Below, in pieces: positions 18,866 through 26,739 of a stretch of 64,000 nt of DNA; position 1 is the stretch's first letter, and every line of letters begins with the position of its first letter. The position numbers and the translations under genes were made by a program. This stretch comes from Gammaproteobacteria bacterium (GTDB taxonomy: Bacteria > Pseudomonadota > Gammaproteobacteria > Eutrophobiales > Eutrophobiaceae), in contig JAJFKL010000030.1 in assembly GCA_021773235.1 (NCBI GenBank), positions 308,464-372,463 on the forward strand, given 5' to 3'. The notes under the pieces were generated by a model. The model was given only the letters and a program-made list of their open reading frames with translations, did not search any database and was not told where the DNA came from.

Positions 18866-20485
18866 ATGGAAAAATTTGATAAAAAACCACCTGTTTCGCA
18901 TTATCAAAAAACCATAAATTGGCAAGCACTAGCCTATTTTAATTTTTATCGTGCTCTGCTTTCAGGGTTATTTCTAATTTTAGTCTACATTGGCCGTTTA
19001 CCTCAGCCCTTGGGTAGTCTTGATGAAGTTCTGTTTTTAAACACATGTCATGCTTATCTTGTGATAGCTCTTGTTTTTAGCTATTTTATTCGGCGTCAAT
19101 TTCCGAGATATAATCTTCAGATTGCATTCCATGTCTTGATAGACATCATAATGTTGAGCTTATTAATGTATTCAAGTAATGGGCTCAGTAGTGGCTTTGG
19201 ATTATTAATTGCAATTGCTGTTGCCGGTGGCAGTCTTCTTCGAGTAGGAAAAATAGCAATCCTATTTGCTGCTATTGCTACTCTTTCAGTACTTGGACAT
19301 GAATTATATCTCCAGTTTTTCAAATTTTATTATTCTGTTAATTACACCCATGCAGGGATACTTGGGGCTACATTTTTCATTATTGCTATTATCGGAAATT
19401 TACTAGCTACAAGAGTAAAAGAAACGGAAGCATTGGCAGAACTGCAAGCAATTGAAATAAATGAACTTGCGAAATTAAATGAACATATTGTCCAGAGAAT
19501 GCAGTCCGGAATCATTGTATTGGATCGCGACATGAATATTTTGTTAATAAATAAATCTGCAAAACATCTCATTGGACAACAGGGTGAAAGCACCAATAAA
19601 GTTTCTTATTTCATAAACTTCTATATTAAAGAACACCTTGAGGACTGGCTTAAAAGCAGTGACAAACAGAATGTTGCAATCAAGTTTGATGAAGGTGAAG
19701 TTGAGCTACAAGTTTCATTTATAAAGCTAACCTTAGAATCAAACTATCAAATCTTAATTTTTCTTGAAAATTTTTCACGATTGAAACAACGAGCGCAGCA
19801 CTTAAAACTCGCTTCTCTAGGTAGGTTAACAGCAAGTATTGCGCATGAAGTAAGGAACCCGCTAGGCGCAATTAATCATGCAGGACAATTGTTGTCCGAG
19901 TCTGCCTCGCTCACAATTGAAGACCAGCGGCTAACTGAAATTATTAATGACCACTCACTGCGCATAAATAATATAATAGAGAACGTATTAAGTGTTAGTC
20001 GGAGAGGAAAGACCACACCTGAAAAAATCGCCTTGATCCCATGGTTGATTAAGTTTATTGAAGAATTTGAAACGCGATGTAAATTACCCAAAAACAGTAT
20101 CCGCTTGAAAGAAAACAACAAAGATATACTTGTGCGAATGGATCCTTCTCAATTATATCAAGTTCTGTGGAATCTATGCGAAAATGCAAAGCGTTATAGT
20201 CATAGTGTCCCAGTTATGACATTGTCCTGTGATGTCGGCGATGACTCTCAAAGACCATATATTGATATAATTGACTATGGCTCAGGTATATCAGATGAAG
20301 TTAAGGAACAGTTGTTTGAACCATTCTTTACGACTGAAACAAAAGGTTCTGGATTAGGCTTATATCTAGCTCGAGAGCTTTGTGAAGCAAATCAAGCAAC
20401 ACTAACTCTCAACACAACAACAAATACAGGGACAACGTTCAGGGTGAGTTTCATGCATATCAATAAACAGACTGAGTTGGAATAA
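18866..20485 (+). CDS. pilS: PilS, sensor histidine kinase for pilin expression
   Basis: The 539-residue kinase has six hydrophobic segments within residues 25-180, a PAS-like region (about 205-300), a HisKA domain with the phosphorylated H327 in SIAHEVRNPLG, and a HATPase domain with NLCENAKRYS (N box), DYGSGIS and GSGLGLYLAREL (G boxes). In Pseudomonas, PilS senses pilin in the membrane and controls PilR. Two bases separate its stop from the pilR start. There is no obvious Shine-Dalgarno sequence before the ATG. Confidence 0.93.
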   Translation: MEKFDKKPPVSHYQKTINWQALAYFNFYRALLSGLFLILVYIGRLPQPLGSLDEVLFLNTCHAYLVIALVFSYFIRRQFPRYNLQIAFHVLIDIIMLSLLMYSSNGLSSGFGLLIAIAVAGGSLLRVGKIAILFAAIATLSVLGHELYLQFFKFYYSVNYTHAGILGATFFIIAIIGNLLATRVKETEALAELQAIEINELAKLNEHIVQRMQSGIIVLDRDMNILLINKSAKHLIGQQGESTNKVSYFINFYIKEHLEDWLKSSDKQNVAIKFDEGEVELQVSFIKLTLESNYQILIFLENFSRLKQRAQHLKLASLGRLTASIAHEVRNPLGAINHAGQLLSESASLTIEDQRLTEIINDHSLRINNIIENVLSVSRRGKTTPEKIALIPWLIKFIEEFETRCKLPKNSIRLKENNKDILVRMDPSQLYQVLWNLCENAKRYSHSVPVMTLSCDVGDDSQRPYIDIIDYGSGISDEVKEQLFEPFFTTETKGSGLGLYLARELCEANQATLTLNTTTNTGTTFRVSFMHINKQTELE

Positions 20486-20487
20486 GA

Positions 20488-21795
20488 ATGCGACAACTTG
20501 CATTAATTATAGATGACGAACCTGATATTCGAGAATTATTAGAGATAACTCTAAAACGGATGGAAATCAATAGCTATTGCGCGGAGGACTTAGCAATGGC
20601 TAGAACTCTATTAAGTCAGCATAAATTTGATCTATGTTTAACAGATATGAAATTACCTGATGGAGACGGTGTTGATTTTGTTAATGAAATGCAGACGAAC
20701 TTTCCTCAAATCCCTATTGCTGTAATTACCGCTCACGGAAGTATGGACAGTGCAATTCAGGCTTTAAAGTATGGTGCCTTTGATTTTTTGACGAAACCAA
20801 TAGATTTAAAGTCTTTAAGAACAGTTGTACAAAGTGCATTAAATATAAAGCCAAAAAATGATGAATTAAAGCCGGCAATAGTCGGTAATAGTAAGGTTAT
20901 CGAAGAGCTTCGAAAAACGATTGCAAAGGTTGCTCGAAGTCAGGCACCAATCTATGTCAGTGGTGAATCCGGTACCGGTAAAGAATTAGTTGCCAATATG
21001 ATTCATGATTATGGGCCACGTTCGGATGGGCCGTTCATTCCTATTAATTGTGGCGCGATACCACATGACCTAATGGAAAGTGAATTCTTTGGTCACAAAA
21101 AGGGGAGTTTCACTGGCGCTACTGCTGATAAAGAAGGGCTTTTTCAGGCAGCGGATGGAGGCACATTGTTTCTCGATGAGATTGCTGAGTTACCTCAGCA
21201 TATGCAGGTTAAATTGTTACGTGCGATTCAGGAAAAAGTCATTCGTCCGATAGGTTCTCAAAATGAACATCGTGTTGATGTCCGGATTCTAAGTGCTACG
21301 AATTTTGATTTGTCAGGACAAGTTAACCAGGGCCTGTTTCGTCAAGATTTATTTTATCGAATAAATGTAATTGAGTTAAAAATCCCGCCTCTAAGAGATA
21401 GGGGCGATGATATTATTTTGTTAACACACCATATTCTGGAAAAAATGTCGGCTGATTCTCATGCTAATAATATCAAATTAAATAAAGAGGCAGAAAAAAA
21501 GCTTCAGACATACCATTTTCCTGGAAATGTGAGGGAATTAGAAAATATCCTTGAACGGGCTGTAACTCTGTGCACAGACAATCAAATTGACGTACAAGAC
21601 ATTCTGCTTCCTGAGGCAGCGATAAAAAAAACAGATAACGAATTAGCGTTAGACTCAATGCTTGATGATTTAGAAAAGCAAAAAATTATTGAGGCGCTAG
21701 AAAAAACAAGATGGAATAAAACAGCAGCAGCTAAGCTACTTGGCATCAGTTTTCGCGCTTTACGTTATCGCCTCGAGAAACTGGGACTACATTAA
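20488..21795 (+). CDS. pilR: PilR, sigma-54 dependent response regulator
   Basis: The 435-residue NtrC-family activator has a receiver domain with the phosphoacceptor D53 (LTDMKLPD) and the conserved Lys in LTKP. The AAA+ domain has Walker A GESGTGKE (159-166) and the sigma-54 contact loop GSFTGA (206-211, normally GAFTGA). A Fis-type helix-turn-helix follows at about 410-433 (NKTAAAKLLGISFRALRYR). It activates pilA, and a sigma-54 promoter lies about 150 bases downstream in front of pilA. The Ala to Ser change in the GAFTGA loop is a tolerated natural variant. Confidence 0.95.
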   Translation: MRQLALIIDDEPDIRELLEITLKRMEINSYCAEDLAMARTLLSQHKFDLCLTDMKLPDGDGVDFVNEMQTNFPQIPIAVITAHGSMDSAIQALKYGAFDFLTKPIDLKSLRTVVQSALNIKPKNDELKPAIVGNSKVIEELRKTIAKVARSQAPIYVSGESGTGKELVANMIHDYGPRSDGPFIPINCGAIPHDLMESEFFGHKKGSFTGATADKEGLFQAADGGTLFLDEIAELPQHMQVKLLRAIQEKVIRPIGSQNEHRVDVRILSATNFDLSGQVNQGLFRQDLFYRINVIELKIPPLRDRGDDIILLTHHILEKMSADSHANNIKLNKEAEKKLQTYHFPGNVRELENILERAVTLCTDNQIDVQDILLPEAAIKKTDNELALDSMLDDLEKQKIIEALEKTRWNKTAAAKLLGISFRALRYRLEKLGLH

Positions 21796-21914
21796 TTGAA
21801 GATTACAATTCTAATGTGTTGCCGTAAAACGTCACATATTGACAAAAATAGTTAGTTTTCCATGTTTTTTTTATTATAAAAAATTATTATTATCTAATAA
21901 AAACAAAGGGATAT

Positions 21915-21930
21915 ACTTCTTTCGAGAAGT
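21915..21930. promoter_or_regulatory. Perfect inverted repeat just upstream of the pilA sigma-54 promoter
   Basis: ACTTCT and AGAAGT pair perfectly around a TTCG tetraloop sequence. It ends 9 bases before the sigma-54 promoter. It could be the 3' hairpin of the pilR message (no U run follows) or a protein site. Further upstream, at about 21815-21840, an imperfect TGTGTTG...CGTCACA repeat lies at a distance typical for an enhancer such as a PilR site. Confidence 0.35.
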
Positions 21931-21939
21931 TTGTGCTAA

Positions 21940-21955
21940 TGGCATAAATCCTGCT
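21940..21955 (+). promoter_or_regulatory. Sigma-54 promoter of pilA
   Basis: The sequence TGGCATAAATCCTGCT matches the -24/-12 consensus TGGCAC-N5-TTGCW, with GG at 21941-21942 and GC at 21953-21954 exactly 10 bases apart. Transcription should begin near 21966, giving a leader of about 100 bases before the pilA ATG. The adjacent PilR is a sigma-54 activator, which fits. Confidence 0.85.
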
Positions 21956-22066
21956 CATCCATAGTAGCTTTTTTATAAGTTGACCACTTAAGGTTCAATA
22001 TCTTTAAGAGTGCGGCAGTCTTTGAAAAGATTGTTTAAAATATATAACCATAGAAGGAGTAGATAC

Positions 22067-22483
22067 ATGAAAAAAATACAACAGGGTTTTACCCTCATCG
22101 AATTAATGATCGTTGTGGCTATTATCGGTATTCTGGCTGCAGTTGCATTGCCTGCTTATCAAGATTACACCAACCGTGCAAAGGTTTCTGAAATGATCCT
22201 TGCTGGTGCTGATGCCAAGATTAACATCGCTGAGTTTTCTCAAGTAAATAGTACTTTAACTAATTCAGGTTCAGGTCTGTTAATTGGTACTGGCGGTAAG
22301 AATGTCTCAGCTTCCTCAACTGTAACTAAAGCTACAGGCTTAATTACAGTCATAGGTAGTGGTATCGGCTCAGGTACACAACCAACTCTGACTTTAACGC
22401 CAACTCTTGATACAAATACAGGCGTAGTTACATGGGTTTGTGGTGGTACACCAGCTAAGCTTATGCCTGCATCATGTAAATAA
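22067..22483 (+). CDS. pilA: PilA, type IVa major pilin
   Basis: The 138-residue prepilin has a seven-residue basic leader ending in Gly, then the mature N-terminus [20 protein letters not shown] with Phe1 and Glu5, the PilD processing site and assembly helix. Two cysteines near the end (WVCGG and ASCK, 11 residues between) can form the D-region disulfide. The mature protein is rich in Ser and Thr, giving many potential O-glycan sites. The ATG at 22067 is chosen over a start at 22010 because AAGGAG lies 7 bases before it and it gives a normal class IVa leader. It is controlled by the sigma-54 promoter at 21940 and terminated at 22514. Confidence 0.96.
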   Translation: MKKIQQGFTLIELMIVVAIIGILAAVALPAYQDYTNRAKVSEMILAGADAKINIAEFSQVNSTLTNSGSGLLIGTGGKNVSASSTVTKATGLITVIGSGIGSGTQPTLTLTPTLDTNTGVVTWVCGGTPAKLMPASCK

Positions 22484-22513
22484 GCGTTATATTTAAAGCA
22501 ATGTACAAAAGAA

Positions 22514-22541
22514 CCTCACATTTTATGTGGGGTTTTTTTTT
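22514..22541 (+). terminator. Rho-independent terminator of pilA
   Basis: An 8-base stem pairs CCTCACAT with ATGTGGGG (one G-U pair) around a TTT loop, followed by nine T. It lies 31 bases after the pilA stop and only 11 bases before the next coding frame, so the downstream gene depends on read-through or on a promoter inside this stretch. Confidence 0.9.
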
Positions 22542-22552
22542 GCCTGTAGAGT

Positions 22553-24448
22553 TTGGAATACGTGAATAGAAAAAGCTTATTCCTATTGCTTATATTCCTC
22601 TTGATGGCGTGGGTTTACTTACCCGGACTTAGTGGTTCATTTACTTTTGATGATTATCATAATATATATAAAAATGAACACTTAAAGATCAATCATTTCT
22701 CCAATGAAGGGCTTTGGCAAGCTGCTCTGAGTAGCGATAGCGGGCCACTCAAGCGTCCTATCGCGATGTTAAGTTTTGCTATCAATCATGTTTTCACGGG
22801 TATGGATCCGTGGTGGATGAAACTTACAAACCTGTTAATTCATCTTGTTAATGGTTTGTTAGTTCTACTGATCATGAAGCAATTAATTAATAGGTTTTAT
22901 GGTAGCAATCGACCTGATACTAGATTAATACCTTTGTTTATTATGGGTATTTGGTTAATACACCCAATCCATGTCACAGCTGTAAGCTATATTGTTCAAA
23001 GAATGACATCATTGTCAGCAACCTTTGTATTGATTTCTATTGTTAGTTATTTGAAGTTAAGAGAAGGTAATGATTTTAGTCGAAAAGCCTATGCTGTAAG
23101 TCTCTTCATGATGTTGTTCTGGCTTTTAGGCCTTCTTACTAAAGAGACCGCTTTATTGTTGAGTATTTATATCTTTGTTCTTGAGTTGTGTGTATATGGT
23201 TTTAAAACAGAGACGAATGCAGAAAAAATAAACCTCAGAATATTATGGGCTTTGTTAGCATTGCCATGGGTATGTGCACTCGTTTACATCTCTTATGAAC
23301 CTTCATTTATTCTTAAAGGATATGCAATTCGTGATTTTACAATTACAGAACGTGTCCTAACTGAATTTAGAATCGTTAGTGAATATATAAGGTTAATTAT
23401 TATCCCCGATATACAACAAATGGGGTTATTCCATGATGACATTGTATTGTCAAAATCAATATTTTATCCAATCTCAACGATATTATCGATAACGTTTATT
23501 GTGTGTTTGCTTGTCATGGCCATCATTGTTAGAAAGCGGTATGGATTACTCTCACTAGGTGTGCTTTGGTTTTTAGGGGGGCATCTATTGGAGTCAACCG
23601 TTTACCCACTTGAGTTGCAGTATTTACATCGAAATTACTTACCTAGTATTGGCATTATAATGGTGATTGCGTTTGTCATTGAACGTTTATCTCGGTATTC
23701 CTACAGGATGTTCATTGTCACATGCCTGTTAATATTATTCAGTTTTTCCATTAGTACGCGTTCTCTTGCTTATCAGTGGTCAGGAGATTTGAGAATGTTG
23801 CTTGTGGAGGTTATGAATAATCCGAATTCAGTGAGGGCAAATTTCAGAGCCGGACAGGTATATAAATTTTATGCTTTAAACTCATCTCCAAGTATAGAAA
23901 GAGAAGTATATAAAAGAAAAGCTTTAGAACATTATAGGAGCATTCAAGAAAATGATTTTAAAAATATTCTAGGCGTTTTGGGTATTTTAGAAACATACCT
24001 ACAGTTAAATGAGGTTCCGCCTCAGAATTTAATAGAAGAACTAAAACAACAACTTCCCATTTCGGGTGTCGATAGGGGGGTGATTAATGTTTTTGAATCT
24101 ATTAATGAATGCTTCTCTATTCAAGCATGTCCATTAAGTCCGAAAGATTATGAAAGTCTAATAGAAGCATTTTTTAATAATCAATATATTGGAAATGATA
24201 TAAAAAGGAGAATACTTGTCATGAAAGCCAAGTACCTTCTTAGACGTCACGGGAATGTTGATGCAGCTATTACGACTGTATTGGAGGCTATTATACTAAG
24301 CTCAGAGCCAGAGGATTATATGTTGTTAGCTCAGTATTATAAGAAGGGAGGATATCATCAGGAAATGAATCACACTATCAAGTACTTAGAGGAGCATGAT
24401 GCTTTGGGGCGGTTTAGGAAGTCTATAAATGATTTAAAAAGAAATTGA
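22553..24448 (+). CDS. TMTC-like membrane O-glycosyltransferase (GT-C fold), candidate pilin-modifying enzyme
   Basis: The 631-residue protein has about ten hydrophobic segments to residue 400 and a helical, TPR-like C-terminal half. The first loop contains FTFDDYHNIYKN with the Asp pair, and later HPIHVTAVSYIVQRMTSLSA, both hallmarks of the TMTC/O-mannosyltransferase-like family that uses lipid-phosphate sugars. It lies directly behind pilA and its terminator. In Pseudomonas the gene in that position (tfpO or tfpW) glycosylates the pilin, so this one is a candidate to do so; that is inference. The start is TTG at 22553 or GTG at 22562; neither has a clear ribosome-binding site. Confidence 0.72.
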   Translation: MEYVNRKSLFLLLIFLLMAWVYLPGLSGSFTFDDYHNIYKNEHLKINHFSNEGLWQAALSSDSGPLKRPIAMLSFAINHVFTGMDPWWMKLTNLLIHLVNGLLVLLIMKQLINRFYGSNRPDTRLIPLFIMGIWLIHPIHVTAVSYIVQRMTSLSATFVLISIVSYLKLREGNDFSRKAYAVSLFMMLFWLLGLLTKETALLLSIYIFVLELCVYGFKTETNAEKINLRILWALLALPWVCALVYISYEPSFILKGYAIRDFTITERVLTEFRIVSEYIRLIIIPDIQQMGLFHDDIVLSKSIFYPISTILSITFIVCLLVMAIIVRKRYGLLSLGVLWFLGGHLLESTVYPLELQYLHRNYLPSIGIIMVIAFVIERLSRYSYRMFIVTCLLILFSFSISTRSLAYQWSGDLRMLLVEVMNNPNSVRANFRAGQVYKFYALNSSPSIEREVYKRKALEHYRSIQENDFKNILGVLGILETYLQLNEVPPQNLIEELKQQLPISGVDRGVINVFESINECFSIQACPLSPKDYESLIEAFFNNQYIGNDIKRRILVMKAKYLLRRHGNVDAAITTVLEAIILSSEPEDYMLLAQYYKKGGYHQEMNHTIKYLEEHDALGRFRKSINDLKRN

Positions 24449-24502
24449 ATCGATAGTTTATGATTGCTGTATTATACGTACTGCAGTTTTAATCTGAGGT
24501 TA

Positions 24503-26236
24503 TTAAGTAGTAATAAATTTTTCTAGTTCAATTCTGACCTCGTCCATCACTGCTGCCCAATTCCCCGGTTCTTGCTGTCGGAATAACCTCATTGTTGGAT
24601 ACCAAGACGTATCATTGGTATTTAACATCCAGCGCCAGTCGGGACTATAAGGGAGTAGAACCCAGACAGGCTTGCCCATCGCGCCCGCCAAATGGATTGT
24701 TGCTGTATCTACGCCAATTACCAGATCGAGGTTTTCAATAATTGCACAGGTGTCGACAAACTTTTTATGAGTATCCATTTCAGAAGAGAAGTCAGCAATT
24801 TTATCAGTATAGTTTTCACTTAAAATTTGATCTTGACCATACCCTTTTTGTAAGCTCACAAAACTGATTTCTGGAATATTCAATATGTCACTGAAATATT
24901 TTAAGGGGATAGAGCGTGAATGGTCTTTTCTGTTATCTACACTTCCTTGCCAACAAATACCAATTTTCTGTTTTTTTAAGGGCGATAATTTATTTTTCCA
25001 GGATTCAACTAAATTGTCATTAATATATATATAATTTATATCAGTAGGTGTTGAGTTAAGATTGGTTTTAAATATATTTGGTAAGCTAAGTAGTGATGCA
25101 TGAGTATCAAAGTCAGGAAGAGCATCTCCTGATCCAATAAATCGAGTTATATCTTCATAACCTGAAAATAAATGGCTTAATTTTGCATCGCATTCAACAA
25201 CAATGTTTCCTCCTGCTTTGGCAATCATTGGGATATAACGAATAAATTGTATAGTATCTCCTAAACCTTGTTCTGCATGGATTAGAATGGTCTTACCGTT
25301 TAAGGGGCGTCCATCCCATTGCGGTTGCGTAATGCTTCTTGCATGTTCAATATTGCTTTTTAGTTTAAGCCGCCATTCATATTCCTCCCAGCCTTTCTCA
25401 AAGTTGCCTAATAATAAGTATAGGCAAGATAGATTAAAGTGTGCCTCAGCATAGCCAGGGTTTAAAGAAATGGCTTTCTGGTAATGGGCAATGGCTTCTT
25501 TATGTTTGCCAATTTCTTGTAAGGCAATACCTAAATTATTATTCGCCTCAGAATAGTCAGGGTTTAAAGAAATAGCCTCTTGATAATGGGTGATGGCTTC
25601 TTCATGTTTACCAAGCTCTAAAAGAGCGATGCCTATATTATTATGTGCTTCGGTATAGCTCGGATAGACTGAGATGGCACTTTGATAATGACTAACGGCT
25701 TGTTCGAGATTTCCTCCTTCTTGCAAAGAGTTACCTAAATTATAATATGCTTGAAAAAATTCAGGTCTAATAGAGATGGCTTCTTCAAAACAAGTTGTGG
25801 CTTCCTCGTTACGGTCCATAACGTTGAGAGCATTACCCATGTTGTTATATGCCTCAGCAAAGTCGGGTTTAATTTCAAGAGCCTGTTTATAACATTTAAG
25901 CGACAATTCATTATTACCTAGTGCTCTATATGCTTCACCACAGTTATTATAGAAATCTGGAACAGTTGGATTTGCCTCTATTGCTTTTTCGATTAACTCA
26001 ATTGCAACTTCATTATTTCCTACCTGATATGCAATAAGACCTAAAAGGTGCAAAGCATCGGGGTTATTTGGTTCTTTAGCTAAAATGTCTCGATAAATAA
26101 CTTCTGCTTCTTGTAATTGGCCTCCTTGATGCAGTGCCATTGCCTCTTGTATAAGTATATTAGGTTCACTAGGAGGTTTGCGACTATCATCTCCAGCAAA
26201 TATAGGTAATGCCTTTTTTATAAATTGCCAAATCAT
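24503..26236 (-). CDS. TPR protein with C-terminal GT9-like glycosyltransferase domain
   Basis: The 577-residue soluble protein has about eight TPR units of 34 residues (27-295), ending in GNFEKGWEEYEWR. A GT-B type domain follows (about 300-575) with LIHAEQGLGDTIQFIRYIP, IGICWQGS and DLVIGVDTATIHLAGAMGKPVWVLLP, the last resembling heptosyltransferase/GT9 nucleotide-sugar binding. Such TPR-GT9 fusions are common in aquatic bacteria and are usually annotated only as TPR proteins; substrates are mostly unknown. It converges on the TMTC-like gene. The N-terminal 12 residues are mildly hydrophobic but do not form a convincing signal peptide. Confidence 0.8.
   Translation of the reverse strand: MIWQFIKKALPIFAGDDSRKPPSEPNILIQEAMALHQGGQLQEAEVIYRDILAKEPNNPDALHLLGLIAYQVGNNEVAIELIEKAIEANPTVPDFYNNCGEAYRALGNNELSLKCYKQALEIKPDFAEAYNNMGNALNVMDRNEEATTCFEEAISIRPEFFQAYYNLGNSLQEGGNLEQAVSHYQSAISVYPSYTEAHNNIGIALLELGKHEEAITHYQEAISLNPDYSEANNNLGIALQEIGKHKEAIAHYQKAISLNPGYAEAHFNLSCLYLLLGNFEKGWEEYEWRLKLKSNIEHARSITQPQWDGRPLNGKTILIHAEQGLGDTIQFIRYIPMIAKAGGNIVVECDAKLSHLFSGYEDITRFIGSGDALPDFDTHASLLSLPNIFKTNLNSTPTDINYIYINDNLVESWKNKLSPLKKQKIGICWQGSVDNRKDHSRSIPLKYFSDILNIPEISFVSLQKGYGQDQILSENYTDKIADFSSEMDTHKKFVDTCAIIENLDLVIGVDTATIHLAGAMGKPVWVLLPYSPDWRWMLNTNDTSWYPTMRLFRQQEPGNWAAVMDEVRIELEKFITT
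25445..25852 (-). repeat. Tandem 102-bp repeats coding for TPR units
   Basis: Four consecutive 34-codon units (residues 129-264 of the TPR-GT9 protein) repeat with the pattern A-Y/H/N-N-N-x-G. The two units at 25445-25648 are the most alike, with GKHEEAITHYQEAISLNP and GKHKEAIAHYQKAISLNP. They suggest recent duplication or recombination between TPR codons. Confidence 0.8.
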
Positions 26237-26292
26237 AAAGGGATCTTATTATTTTTGATTAATTATCGACTAGCTAAATAATGGGTTTACTA

Positions 26293-26598
26293 CTATTCGT
26301 TTAATTTTAAAAAAAGCTTTTTTGTTATCTCATCAGCAAATCCTTTTTCAAGGCCATGCTCACGAAGGGTCCATAAAAATTTATTACCGATTCTTGCTTT
26401 CTTGTATATGCCTAATTTATTTTCAGCTTTAAAATTATATATTTTGTTTGATAGAGCATTATTAATATTAGCTAGTTTCTTTTCGTCTTTTTTAGATGGC
26501 TTATCTGACTCTAAAGAATATGCTTTAATAAAGTCATCTGCTAGTGATTCTGCAAATTGATCTATTTTTGCATTCATTTTGAACTGAAACAGTTTCAT
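26293..26598 (-). CDS. Small uncharacterised protein
   Basis: I do not recognise this family. The 101-residue product from the ATG at 26598 is charged and helical, with no membrane segment or signal peptide. It begins with KLFQFKMNAKIDQFAESLADDF, has a Lys-rich middle, and ends in a leucine-rich helix. A GGAAG motif 7 bases before the ATG supports that start; a TTG at 26658 would add 20 residues but has no ribosome-binding site. The composition looks like a genuine protein rather than a chance frame. It sits between the TPR-GT9 gene and colD on the same strand. Confidence 0.55.
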   Translation of the reverse strand: MKLFQFKMNAKIDQFAESLADDFIKAYSLESDKPSKKDEKKLANINNALSNKIYNFKAENKLGIYKKARIGNKFLWTLREHGLEKGFADEITKKLFLKLNE

Positions 26599-26739
26599 GC
26601 TGAGCTTCCAATATTGTTTAAATTGAGCAGACTTTATCTTTTCCTGGTGGGGGTACAAAAATATCTAAAATAGTAGATGTCTAGTTTGTACGGAGTCAGT
26701 CAGCTTAGTCTAATGTATTACTTAAGGTAATTAATTATA

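Noticed and set aside
22010..22066. A longer N-terminus for pilA starting at 22010
   Set aside because: It would give a 26-residue leader, lacks a ribosome-binding site, and the internal ATG at 22067 has AAGGAG at ideal spacing and a normal 7-residue leader.
25445..25852. Regularly spaced repeats that could suggest a CRISPR array
   Set aside because: The 102-base period is in frame and encodes 34-residue TPR units; there are no short conserved direct repeats with unique spacers.
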